NCBI GenBank assembly: GCA_022448765.1
Contig: JAKUTI010000043.1
Location: 1 to 14,431 of the forward strand
Source of the DNA: Pseudomonadales bacterium
GTDB taxonomy: Bacteria > Pseudomonadota > Gammaproteobacteria > Pseudomonadales > Azotimanducaceae
DNA: 14,431 nt
Reading direction: 5' to 3'
The notes beneath the pieces are model-generated. The model saw only the letters and a list, made by a program, of their open reading frames with translations, was not told where the DNA came from and searched no databases. The first letter of the stretch is position 1. The number at the start of each line of letters is the position of its first letter. This document shows, piece by piece, positions 1 to 6,912 of this stretch. The position numbers and the translations under genes are program-made.

Positions 1-8
1 GCTTCCTG

Positions 9-42
9 AAGTCATAGTTCTGTAACAAAATGGTGGGACGAT
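9..42 (+). promoter_or_regulatory. Pho-box-like promoter upstream of DUF47-pit
   Basis: Bases 9-26 read AAGTCAT-AGTT-CTGTAAC, two 7-base half-sites separated by 4, close to the E. coli Pho-box layout CTGTCAT-N4-CTGTCAC. Ten bases further on, GACGAT (37-42) is a poor -10 (3 of 6). Bases 11-30 match, with one mismatch in 20, the element on the other strand in front of the phosphate porin gene, which strengthens the call. It would bind phosphorylated PhoB. In Sinorhizobium meliloti the homologous orfA-pit operon is repressed by PhoB, so the sign of control here cannot be read from sequence. The predicted leader to the first gene is long, close to 190 nt. Confidence 0.6.
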
Positions 43-236
43 GGTTCCAAAGGGGAATCATGCCAACACACCGTCGCGGAACGCTTGTCTGGATCTGTCG
101 GTTTGCGGAAACGTTGAAAGGTTCCCCGGAGATCGAAAACGAGTTTGGAAGTTAGAGCTAGCGTTTGAATTGGGATGGTCGGGAAAAGCCGGATCAGCCA
201 TTATGGTTCCCGTGTATTCGTATGGGTGGACAAATC

Positions 237-914
237 ATGTCTAGAGGTTCTTTTCTCGACTTGTTAGCACAGTCGCCGGTGAAGCCGATGCTTGAACATG
301 CGTTGATAGCTGGAAATTGCACGGATGAACTTGGGGTTTTTGTTTCAGCATTGAACGAGAGCGATTGGCCAAGTGCCGCTAAATCCCGAGAGAGAATCGT
401 TGAGCTGGAGCACCAAGCTGATGATCTGAAAGGAGAAATTCGCGGTCATTTACCGAAGAGTCTTTTCCTTCCGGTGCCGCGAGCGGACCTTCTTGATCTT
501 GTTCGGCTTGTTGATCAATTACCAAATACCGCGAAGGATATTTCCGGACTGATGACCGGACGGAAGATGCGGATTCCTGAAGGAATCCGTGAGAGCTTTA
601 CGGATTTTGTAGCCAAGGCCATAAGTACGGCGCGGCAAGCTTCAGCTTCAGTCGAAAGACTCGACGATGTTTTTGGCGCTGCTTTTGGCGGCGAAGTCGC
701 TAAAACACTCGCAGTATTAGTACGCGAACTTGACGCGTTGGAACATGAGACTGACGAAGCGGAAATAATCGTTCGGGCAGAACTATTTTCGGTTGAAAAC
801 GACCTCACCCCGATCGAAGTCGTCTTTCTGTATGAAGTGGTGAAAGAGATCGGAGAGCTCGCCGATAGAGCTCAACAAGTAGGCCATCGGTTACTCATGC
901 TAGTTGCGAAGTAA
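237..914 (+). CDS. DUF47 family (PhoU-like) phosphate transport regulator
   Basis: A 225-residue, all-helical, cytoplasmic protein of the DUF47/TIGR00153 family, distant relatives of PhoU that are usually encoded next to PiT transporters and are thought to modulate them. Visible family signatures are the acidic metal-binding-type helices (ELEHQADDLKGEIR; LEHETDEAE), the central RADLLDLVRLVDQ...AKDISGL segment and the C-terminal KEIGELADRAQQVGHRL. The frame is open further upstream to a TTG at 165, but the ATG at 237 gives the family's usual length and N-terminus (SRGSFLDLLAQSPVKPM) and has GGTGGA six bases before it. The pit gene starts 21 bases downstream, so the two are very likely co-transcribed, as in the orfA-pit operon of S. 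meliloti. I infer regulation through the Pho box at the window's left edge. Confidence 0.92.
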   Translation: MSRGSFLDLLAQSPVKPMLEHALIAGNCTDELGVFVSALNESDWPSAAKSRERIVELEHQADDLKGEIRGHLPKSLFLPVPRADLLDLVRLVDQLPNTAKDISGLMTGRKMRIPEGIRESFTDFVAKAISTARQASASVERLDDVFGAAFGGEVAKTLAVLVRELDALEHETDEAEIIVRAELFSVENDLTPIEVVFLYEVVKEIGELADRAQQVGHRLLMLVAK

Positions 915-935
915 GAATTAAGGGGTCGAGTTAGT

Positions 936-2201
936 TTGGAAATCATTACTCAATTTGGCAGCACTCTCCTAATCTCAGGATGTGTGCTTGGTTTCTTTAT
1001 GGCCTGGGGTATCGGATCCAACGATGTTGCGAATGCAATGGGCACCTCGGTTGGCGCCAAAGCTCTCACACTTACGGGCGCAATCATGGTGGCGTGTATC
1101 TTCGAATTCGCTGGTGCCTATCTGGCGGGTGGCGAAGTCACCCAAACGATTCGCAAGGGGATTATTGATCCGAATTTACTTGCTGACACACCCCACTATC
1201 TCGTTTACGGAATGTTGTCCTCGTTATTGGCAGCCGGGATTTGGTTGCTCGTCGCATCAATATTCGGTTGGCCAGTGTCAACAACGCACTCCATTGTTGG
1301 CGCAATCGTTGGATTTGCGGCGGTATGTATAGGTAGCGAATTTGTCCAATGGGGCAAGGTCGGCTCCATCGCATCGAGCTGGGTCGTATCACCTCTATTG
1401 GCGGGTACGATTTCTTTCGGAATTTTCAAGAGTGTCCAGATACTCATTCTTGACCGGCCCGATCAGTTTCAACGCGCTCAGAAATTTATCCCGGGATACA
1501 TATTTTTAGTCGGTTTCGTAATCTGCATGGTCACTCTACTAAAGGGTTTAAAGCATGTCGGGATCCAATTTTCAGCGGCAGAAAGTCTTGCGTTGGCAGC
1601 GGCCTTTGGAGCATTCCTAGCGGTTGTCGGAAGATTCCTTATTGGTCGAATTAAGGAAACAGCTGGGAGCGGTCGCCAAGGTAAGCATTCGGATCTCGAA
1701 AAGGTTTTTGCTGTCTTGATGGTATTTACAGCGTGTTCCATGGCGTTTGCCCACGGGTCTAACGACGTAGCCAACGCCGTGGGGCCGTTGGCCGCAGTGG
1801 TCAATATTGTCCAATCGGGCGGCTCTGTGATGGCGAAGTCAGCCTTACCTGGCTGGGTTTTACTGGTGGGTGCAAGTGGCATTGTGCTTGGCTTGATAAT
1901 GCTTGGGTACCGCGTGATAGAAACGGTTGGTCGCAATATTACTGAGTTGACGCCAAGCCGGGGATTCGCTGCAGAGCTTGCGGCGGCAACCACCGTTGTC
2001 GTCGCTTCAGGAGCAAGTCTTCCGATCTCGACAACGCACACGCTGGTTGGAGCAGTGCTAGGGGTGGGATTGGCTAGAGGAATTGGCGCGATTGACGTGC
2101 GGGTAGTCGGAAAAATCATTCTGTCATGGGTTGTTACACTTCCGGCAGGAGCCTCGCTCTCAATCTTGTTTTTCTATACGTTTAAAGGGATTTTTGGGTA
2201 G
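936..2201 (+). CDS. pit: PiT family inorganic phosphate transporter
   Basis: A 421-residue inner-membrane protein of the PiT family (PF01384), which couples phosphate uptake to protons or sodium. The family's duplicated signature is clear: GIGSNDVANAMGT at residues 25-37 and FAHGSNDVANAVGP near 271-284. Each half also carries a second motif (WPVSTTHSIVGAIVG and LPISTTHTLVGAVLG), and there are about ten hydrophobic helices with a hydrophilic loop around residues 235-255 (ETAGSGRQGKHSDLEK). The start is a TTG with AAGGGG about ten bases upstream; the next in-frame ATG would delete the first helix, so TTG is preferred. It lies directly after the DUF47 gene and ends tail-to-tail with phoR, 43 bases apart, with no strong terminator visible between. 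Low-affinity, metal-phosphate transport is the likely mode; the specific ion cannot be read. Confidence 0.95.
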   Translation: MEIITQFGSTLLISGCVLGFFMAWGIGSNDVANAMGTSVGAKALTLTGAIMVACIFEFAGAYLAGGEVTQTIRKGIIDPNLLADTPHYLVYGMLSSLLAAGIWLLVASIFGWPVSTTHSIVGAIVGFAAVCIGSEFVQWGKVGSIASSWVVSPLLAGTISFGIFKSVQILILDRPDQFQRAQKFIPGYIFLVGFVICMVTLLKGLKHVGIQFSAAESLALAAAFGAFLAVVGRFLIGRIKETAGSGRQGKHSDLEKVFAVLMVFTACSMAFAHGSNDVANAVGPLAAVVNIVQSGGSVMAKSALPGWVLLVGASGIVLGLIMLGYRVIETVGRNITELTPSRGFAAELAAATTVVVASGASLPISTTHTLVGAVLGVGLARGIGAIDVRVVGKIILSWVVTLPAGASLSILFFYTFKGIFG

Positions 2202-2244
2202 TTCGATTTGGTTTAACCGACTAGGTGGGCCGACAATGTTTCCA

Positions 2245-3177
2245 TCAGATCGCGTTTCTTGAACTCGGTAGCGTAAACCCAAAAGTACTACCTCTTCCCA
2301 ACGTACTGTTGATCCGCAATGTTGATTCATGTCGTAACAATATGTGTTTGACAATCGCCAAACCTAATCCGGTCCCCCCACTCTTTGCGATTCTTGGCGA
2401 GTCGACTCGATAAAACCGCTCAGTTAAGTGCTGCAGGTGCTCGGTCGCTATTCCCGGACCTGTGTCCGTGACTTCAAACAAGCACGCATCATCGTACTTA
2501 AGCCACCGTATGTTGATCCTGCCGCCCTCGGGGGTGTAACGAACAGCATTAGTGATCAAATTATTGATCGCACTGTAGATCTCTTCAGGGATTCCTAGGG
2601 CCCTTGTCCGCTCGTCTATTGCCATCTCCACGTCATGGTCGAATCCTTCCAATTCCGTGATTTCGTTCGAAATCGTCGCGATGATTTTTGCCACGTTAAC
2701 GTCTTCCAAATCGTATATTGAGGGCCGGGGAGATGATTCGAGGCGAGTCAACGTTAGTAGATCCTCAACAAGGTTCCTCATTCGTTGTACGGGGGAGAGA
2801 AGCCGCGCGACGATTTCCTCCGTATCTTGGATGTTTGCGGAATCTTGCAACGCTTCTAAATAACCAACGATCACCGTAAGCGGCGAACGCAATTCGTGTG
2901 AGATGTTCGCGAGAAAATCCTGACGAGTCGTGAGGAGCCTGTTGAGGGGGGTCACGTCCCGGATGAGAATGATGCGTTGATCGTGGTCGAGTGTATGCAG
3001 GCGAACTTCCAGCTGACTGCGATTGTCCTTTGGCGAGGTAACCTCAAGAACCTCGCCCGTCACCGGACTTCGAATGATTGTCTCAACTCGTGGATCTTGC
3101 CAATGCTCGATGAGATTGATGCCAGCCGTCCTAATCGGTAGGTCTAGAACTTCCCTTGCAGCATCGTTAGCCGCCAT
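2245..3177 (-). CDS. phoR: PhoR phosphate sensor histidine kinase, catalytic part (split by an upstream in-frame stop)
   Basis: This is the soluble C-terminal part of PhoR: the end of a PAS-like domain (about residues 1-75), a HisKA dimerisation domain with the phosphorylated His94 in FLANISHELRSPLTVIVGYLE, and a complete HATPase domain with N box NNLITNAVRYTPEGG (205-219), G1 DTGPGI (238-243), F box RFYRVD and G2 GGTGLGL (267-273). It should autophosphorylate and pass phosphate to PhoB. The ATG at 3177 is only the first start after a stop: the same frame reads back without gap to the TGA at 3241, and the 21 codons between (LKRRLRELPEAWLV..., then the first half of the PAS domain) are plainly PhoR. 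There is no good ribosome site before 3177. With the membrane part, the gene would be 428 codons, close to E. coli PhoR at 431 residues. Whether this half is made on its own, by readthrough or not at all is unknown. Confidence 0.88.
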   Translation of the reverse strand: MAANDAAREVLDLPIRTAGINLIEHWQDPRVETIIRSPVTGEVLEVTSPKDNRSQLEVRLHTLDHDQRIILIRDVTPLNRLLTTRQDFLANISHELRSPLTVIVGYLEALQDSANIQDTEEIVARLLSPVQRMRNLVEDLLTLTRLESSPRPSIYDLEDVNVAKIIATISNEITELEGFDHDVEMAIDERTRALGIPEEIYSAINNLITNAVRYTPEGGRINIRWLKYDDACLFEVTDTGPGIATEHLQHLTERFYRVDSPRIAKSGGTGLGLAIVKHILLRHESTLRINSTLGRGSTFGFTLPSSRNAI

Positions 3178-3240
3178 GATCTGGCCATCACTTGTGGTGA
3201 CAAGCCACGCCTCTGGTAGTTCTCTGAGTCGACGCTTTAG

Positions 3241-3243
3241 TCA
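3241..3243 (-). other. phoR: In-frame TGA stop interrupting phoR
   Basis: On the minus strand the codons run ATT GAT GCC ACA AAG TGA CTA AAG CGT CGA, giving IIDATK-stop-LKRRLRELPEAW. The frame is the same on both sides, so this is a single-base nonsense event rather than a frameshift; CGA (Arg) to TGA would fit the basic juxtamembrane helix at this point. The base after the stop is C, giving UGA-CUA, a poor termination context. It could be a true mutation, a sequencing or assembly error, or a leaky stop. Genome-wide reassignment of TGA is unlikely because phoB, phoR itself and the dienelactone hydrolase gene end with TGA. Confidence 0.9.
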
Positions 3244-3531
3244 CTTTGTGGCATCAATTATTTTTCTTGATCGTTTTCGTGCGTTGTATGAGCTACGAAA
3301 CAATCGACTGGCAGAGACCTGGAATAGCCCACTTACCATTCGGGGAGGCTTTATGGGATTTCGAGTCCAAAGGTAAAATTGAACGAGCTGGAAGAGGACG
3401 AAAACGATTATTGCGGAGAGACTGACGATGAAGCCGATAAGTACGTCTCCCAGTACGTACGACGCTACAGTAGCTATGACTAGAACAACGAAGAGAACAT
3501 TAAAGGTGAAAGTCCAGGGCGCGCCTTTCAT
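3241..3531 (-). CDS. phoR: PhoR N-terminal membrane part, truncated by in-frame TGA
   Basis: Ninety-six residues that form the classic start of PhoR: two closely spaced membrane helices (about residues 8-29 and 31-56) followed by the basic juxtamembrane stretch FYLWTRNPIKPPRMVSGLF and RLFRSSYNARKRSRKII. In full-length PhoR this anchors the kinase in the inner membrane, where it reads the state of the Pst/PhoU complex. The start codon overlaps the phoB stop as ATGA, the usual translational coupling for phoB-phoR, so this end of the gene is intact. Translation then stops at the TGA before the PAS and kinase domains. On its own this piece has no catalytic function that I can see; it could only act as a membrane partner of the separately made downstream half. 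It is most simply one half of a broken, misread or read-through phoR. Confidence 0.85.
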   Translation of the reverse strand: MKGAPWTFTFNVLFVVLVIATVASYVLGDVLIGFIVSLSAIIVFVLFQLVQFYLWTRNPIKPPRMVSGLFQVSASRLFRSSYNARKRSRKIIDATK

Positions 3532-4223
3532 TTTTCAGCATTTGTTCGGTAGAGGTAACCAACGCCGTGGACTGTCTCGATCACTCCTGACTTACCTGAG
3601 GGTTCCAACTTTTTTCTCAGTCTGACGATGTATACATCTACCGTTCGTTCCTCTACGTACGCCGACCTACCCCAAGCTCCGTCCAAGAGTTGATTGCGAC
3701 TAAGAATCCGGTTTGGGTTCTTCATCAAATATTGAAATAGTCCGTATTCCCTGGGCTTAAGGTAGAGATTCTCGCCGTTGATTTGAAGTATGTGATTGCG
3801 GGTGTTCAAGGCAATACCGTTGCTTTCAATTAGAGATCCGGCTTCTCCGCTGGATCGGCGCAGAAGGGCATTTACGCGTGCAATCAATTCGCGAGGAGAA
3901 AACGGTTTGGTTACGTAGTCATCGACTCCCGAGTCAAACCCACGAATTGCGTCAGCTTCTTCGCTCCTTGCCGTCAACATGATGATCGGCATTTTTTCGG
4001 TATCCGTTCGTTCCCTCAATGATTTCGTGAGACTTAAGCCGTCCATCCCGGGCAGCATCCAGTCAATGATGACTAGGTCCGTTTGTTCGTCGGTCAGGAT
4101 TTTCATCGCAGCCTCAGCGCTTGGGGATTCGAAGACCGAAAAACCGGCGTGTTCAAGTGAGAAACGTAAGAGGCTGCTGATGTCAGCGTCGTCCTCGACC
4201 ACCAAAATGTTCTTTTTGTTCAT
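3528..4223 (-). CDS. phoB: PhoB phosphate regulon response regulator
   Basis: A 231-residue OmpR/PhoB-type transcription factor. The receiver domain (about 1-120) has the acidic pair Glu10/Asp11, phospho-acceptor Asp54 in DLVIIDWMLPGMDG, Thr84 in MLTARSEE and Lys106 in DDYVTKPFSPREL. The winged-helix DNA-binding domain (about 130-227) has LKPREYGLFQYLMKNPNRILSR and the recognition helix ERTVDVYIVRLRKKL. The frame extends to a TTG at 4241, but the ATG at 4223 gives the standard MNKKNILVVEDD start and family length. The phoR start overlaps its stop by ATGA. The porin gene lies 86 bases upstream on the same strand, so phoBR may be partly transcribed from the porin's Pho-box promoter, which would make it autoregulated. 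It should bind the two Pho boxes in this window. Confidence 0.96.
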   Translation of the reverse strand: MNKKNILVVEDDADISSLLRFSLEHAGFSVFESPSAEAAMKILTDEQTDLVIIDWMLPGMDGLSLTKSLRERTDTEKMPIIMLTARSEEADAIRGFDSGVDDYVTKPFSPRELIARVNALLRRSSGEAGSLIESNGIALNTRNHILQINGENLYLKPREYGLFQYLMKNPNRILSRNQLLDGAWGRSAYVEERTVDVYIVRLRKKLEPSGKSGVIETVHGVGYLYRTNAEK

Positions 4224-4309
4224 AAAGAATCGCGCATCCAAGCGGATGCTAAACAGTCTTCCCAGAAGAGATTGTTACCAAAAACTAACTCGTGTGTATT
4301 TTTTGTTTT

Positions 4310-5503
4310 CTAGAACGCGAATTGCAAACGGGTCGAGATCACGGTGGCCGCGTCGTCGTCGTTGTTGGCCGCAATATTCTTGCTCGTGACACGAATGACA
4401 TTGAGCATCAATTTGACGTTTTTGTTGGGATAAACATTGAGTCCACCGAGGTAACCCGATACTTCTTCTGTCGGCACCCCATCGATGTCCAACTCGATAT
4501 GGTCCAATTTACCGACTAATTCTATCGCCCACCTATCGGCCGAAGGTTTCACAATATCCGCGATGCCGGATTTCGCTTTGTATCCGCGACGTTCACCGGT
4601 CAAAGAGTAGGTGGCTTGGGCGTAATAGTGTTGGACATTGCCGTCTGGACCACCGTTGGCCCCGCCTACTTTCTTCGCGAATACCTCGGATTGCAGGCTA
4701 AATGGGCCGGAAATATAGAGTCCTTCGAGGCCCCATTGCCGATCACTGTCGATCGTGAGTGACGATGAATCGAGTTTGCCGCCGGACTCCGCTATGTCGA
4801 GACCGAAACCTTTGTGTTGCAACGGCTGATCGATGTTTCGGTCGGTGACGGCAATCCCGAGATGCAGCGTCTTCGAGTCGGTATTGATGGGGGCCCCGAA
4901 CAATCGCCCGGTAAAAGCGATCCGGTCACCCCCGTTGTCTTTCTTGGGCCCACCGACCGGGTTGAATAAACCCACGCTCCATCCGACGTTGCTGCCTTTG
5001 CCGTCCAGACGAATGCCAAATTGCGGTTGGCTGTCCGTGTCTGTTGCCTCTGTGTAGTAGTTTCGCTCGATACTTGAAATTGATTTCGAACTCGTGAGTT
5101 CTTCGAGACCGAAGGGCTCTTTTGTTCTGCCGACAAAAATATCGAATCCCCCAAATCCCGTGTAATCGACCCCAACGGTATGTAGCTGCGCGTTGCTTCC
5201 GCCTGGCTTGTCCTTGATATCGACGTCGAACTTGTATTTCCAATCGTCGTAAGCCGTACCGCCGAGTTCGAGTCGAGAACGGCGAAGATCCGTGCTAAGA
5301 CGACGAGAACCGTCGTTGGAACGATTGAGGACACCGTCAAAACTGTCGACGTCCCACATGACGCGCCCACCCAACTTAAAAGAAAAGACACTATTCGACG
5401 ACGTGATTTGTATGCCGCCCTTCGATGAAACAGCGGGTCCGCTCGCGCTGGCTTGGGAAACGATCAGTAGGCAGGCGAGCGAAAACCAATGCAGTGTTCT
5501 CAT
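4310..5503 (-). CDS. Phosphate-selective porin (OprO/OprP family)
   Basis: A 397-residue outer-membrane beta-barrel of the OprP/OprO family (PF07396), which admits phosphate or polyphosphate across the outer membrane. It has a signal peptide (MRTLHWFSLACLLIVSQASA, cleavage after Ala20), the family's opening FKLGGRVMWDVDSFDG and RRSRLELGGTAYDDWKYKFDVDI, the DIFVGRTKEPFGLEELTSS segment, alternating strands throughout and a C-terminal Phe (RLQFAF) as needed for barrel assembly. In-frame ATGs also occur at 5542 and 5521, but the ATG at 5503 has GGAGGT about ten bases upstream and gives a clean signal peptide. It is the first gene after a Pho box and precedes phoB-phoR on the same strand, so phosphate rather than another anion is the likely substrate. 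Substrate choice within the family is inferred from context. Confidence 0.9.
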   Translation of the reverse strand: MRTLHWFSLACLLIVSQASASGPAVSSKGGIQITSSNSVFSFKLGGRVMWDVDSFDGVLNRSNDGSRRLSTDLRRSRLELGGTAYDDWKYKFDVDIKDKPGGSNAQLHTVGVDYTGFGGFDIFVGRTKEPFGLEELTSSKSISSIERNYYTEATDTDSQPQFGIRLDGKGSNVGWSVGLFNPVGGPKKDNGGDRIAFTGRLFGAPINTDSKTLHLGIAVTDRNIDQPLQHKGFGLDIAESGGKLDSSSLTIDSDRQWGLEGLYISGPFSLQSEVFAKKVGGANGGPDGNVQHYYAQATYSLTGERRGYKAKSGIADIVKPSADRWAIELVGKLDHIELDIDGVPTEEVSGYLGGLNVYPNKNVKLMLNVIRVTSKNIAANNDDDAATVISTRLQFAF

Positions 5504-5558
5504 CCGAGCGGATACCTCCATTCCTTTATTGCGTAGGACCATGGGTGCGACAAACCGG

Positions 5559-5592
5559 ATTGTGAGGGGGTTTTGTTACAGAACTGTGACCT
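5559..5592 (-). promoter_or_regulatory. Pho-box promoter of the porin-phoB-phoR unit
   Basis: Read on the minus strand, 5592-5575 is AGGTCAC-AGTT-CTGTAAC, two 7-base half-sites with a 4-base spacer as in the E. coli Pho box. Exactly ten bases later comes CACAAT (5564-5559), a 4-of-6 match to the -10 hexamer, which is the spacing expected for a PhoB-activated promoter in which the second half-site replaces the -35. The 20-base stretch from 5590 to 5571 differs at only one base from 11-30 on the plus strand. Transcription would start some 50 bases before the porin ATG. Confidence 0.7.
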
Positions 5593-5683
5593 CGTTGGTC
5601 TATACCGGATACGCGGCTAGGCGTTTCGTTCGCTCGTACTTTAATTTGTGGGTTAGACTCGGGCGGCTGGACTAGGAGGATCT

Positions 5684-6355
5684 ATGGGTAAGCAAAGGCA
5701 ATTGCACGCAATCGACGGCTTTACGTTTGGGGCATACGAAGCCCTTCCAGAAGGTACACCCCGAGGCGGGGTGGTTGTGATTCAAGAGATTTTTGGTGTC
5801 AACAATCATATTCGCGAAGTTACCGATGGATATGCCCAAGCGGGCTATGCCGCGATCGCACCGCAAATATTTGATCGTGCCGAACGGAACATCGAGCTGG
5901 GTTACGAAGAAGCCGACATGGGCCGGGGAGTGGGACTGGCTTTCCAGGAAACGGAGCGTGGCGACACGCTGAAGGATTTGCAGGCGACCGTAGAAGAAGC
6001 CGGCAAGTACGGCAAGGTTGGCGTGGTTGGTTATTGCTATGGCGGACTTTTGACATGGCTTTCTGCATGCGGCTTGTCAGGGATTACGTGTGCCTCGGCC
6101 TATTACGGCGGTGGCATTGTGGGTGAACTAGAGCAGGTGGCTAAGTGCCCTGTAATCATGCATTTCGGTGAACTCGACGCGCACATTCCCATGACCGATG
6201 TCGAGAAGATTAAATCGGCGTTACCTGACGTTGATGTGCACGTTTACGCCGCCGATCACGGCTTTAACTGCGATCACCGCGCGAGCCACGATGCTGCGTC
6301 TGCCGAGCTAGCACGCGAACGTACGCTGACGTTTTTTGAAGAACACGTGGGATGA
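5684..6355 (+). CDS. Dienelactone hydrolase family protein
   Basis: A 223-residue cytoplasmic alpha/beta hydrolase of the dienelactone hydrolase family (PF01738). All expected active-site residues are visible: Glu35 in VVVIQEIFGVN, nucleophile Cys118 in GVVGYCYGG, Asp165 in FGELDAHIP and His192 in AADHGFNCD. Classical members open the lactone ring of dienelactones in chlorocatechol breakdown, but most bacterial homologues have unknown substrates and no aromatic-degradation genes are nearby, so the true substrate is open. The ATG has a strong AGGAGGA at 5674-5680. The gene diverges from the porin, and its last bases overlap the next gene by ATGA, implying translational coupling. No clear promoter is visible; TTTAAT at 5640-5645 is a possible -10 without a good -35. 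Confidence 0.93.
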   Translation: MGKQRQLHAIDGFTFGAYEALPEGTPRGGVVVIQEIFGVNNHIREVTDGYAQAGYAAIAPQIFDRAERNIELGYEEADMGRGVGLAFQETERGDTLKDLQATVEEAGKYGKVGVVGYCYGGLLTWLSACGLSGITCASAYYGGGIVGELEQVAKCPVIMHFGELDAHIPMTDVEKIKSALPDVDVHVYAADHGFNCDHRASHDAASAELARERTLTFFEEHVG

Positions 6356-6597
6356 ATTTCCGCGCGCTGGGTGCATTGTGTTGCTTGGCGAGTTTGTATG
6401 TTGGCGCCGGTGTCGAGAACAAAAAGGGCGGCGCTACTTCAGAGCTAGATCGCGTGATTTGTAAGAATTTGCCGGTCTCTGGAAGCCACCGGAAACAGAG
6501 AATATGCCGTACCAAGCTCGAGTGGGACGAATCTAGAAAACGATCCCGCGGAGACGCTCAGTACGAGCAGAAGTTAAAACGCAAGGCGGGCGACTAA
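6352..6597 (+). CDS. Small secreted two-cysteine protein of unknown function
   Basis: Eighty-one residues with an N-terminal hydrophobic signal-like segment (about residues 4-20) and a polar, basic rest. The core RVICKNLPVSG...RICRTKLEWDE has Cys37 and Cys52 fifteen residues apart and Trp58. I recognise this layout (C, then Gly-Ser, then R-x-C-x-T-x-x-E-W) from small uncharacterised proteobacterial exported proteins, but I know no function. The two cysteines could form a disulfide in the periplasm. The start overlaps the stop of the dienelactone hydrolase gene as ATGA, which supports it being translated and coupled. Cys10 and Cys11 fall inside the hydrophobic stretch, but the residues before them (LGALC) could also pass as a weak lipobox; a cleaved signal peptide seems as likely. 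Confidence 0.68.
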   Translation: MNFRALGALCCLASLYVGAGVENKKGGATSELDRVICKNLPVSGSHRKQRICRTKLEWDESRKRSRGDAQYEQKLKRKAGD

Positions 6598-6912
6598 AAG
6601 CAGTTGTGGAAATATTGCTTGCGAATCTTTCCAAGCGTTGTTCCATTCGTAATTAGAAAGGCCAAAGGAGCGTTTTTTGTGCCGAAAATCAACGAATTTC
6701 CCGTGTTGACATCCTCACCTTGTTTGTTGATCCTTCATCGTCCGTGGGTGGGGGGATTTAACCCGGATTTCAATCAGCTGGGCCACAAGCAACGGCTTTT
6801 TGTATCGTTTCTCGCGGAGCGCTGAACAAGGCGCACGTTTGTCGGACACTGCGAACTCTGTGATAGGTTGCGTTGTTCGAGATTGAATTTTTTATTTCCT
6901 TTAGGAAGTCGA
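6598..6912. other. Intergenic region, no convincing gene
   Basis: About 315 bases between the small secreted protein gene and the TonB2 operon. A 73-codon open frame at 6604-6825 has no ribosome site or recognisable protein character and I do not call it. A perfect -35 hexamer TTGACA lies at 6706-6711, but the best -10 at 17 bases (GATCCT) is poor. A second weak pair (TTGCGT at 6868, TTTATT at 6891) lies just before the operon. T-runs at 6672-6678 and after 6791 have no strong stem before them, so no terminator is claimed. The promoter of the operon that follows presumably lies in this interval. Confidence 0.5.

Noticed and set aside
41..244. 67-codon open frame between the Pho box and the DUF47 gene
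   Set aside because: It starts at or before the expected transcription start, overlaps the DUF47 start out of frame and has no recognisable protein features.
1478..2119. 213-codon antisense open frame within pit
   Set aside because: It is a shadow of the transporter's coding frame with no domain signal and no ribosome site.
2202..2244. Bidirectional terminator between pit and phoR
   Set aside because: The only inverted repeat, GGTTTAACC, has a one-base loop and no flanking T-run.
3180..3240. Selenocysteine insertion at the phoR TGA
   Set aside because: Only a weak stem with a mismatch can be drawn after the TGA, the linker position has no redox role, and histidine kinases of this family do not use selenocysteine.
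4274..4291. Degenerate Pho box upstream of phoB (minus strand GAGTTAG-TTTT-TGGTAAC)
   Set aside because: Only part of each half-site matches and no -10 follows at the right distance.
6604..6825. 73-codon open frame before the TonB2 operon
   Set aside because: No ribosome site, and composition and sequence do not resemble a protein family I know.
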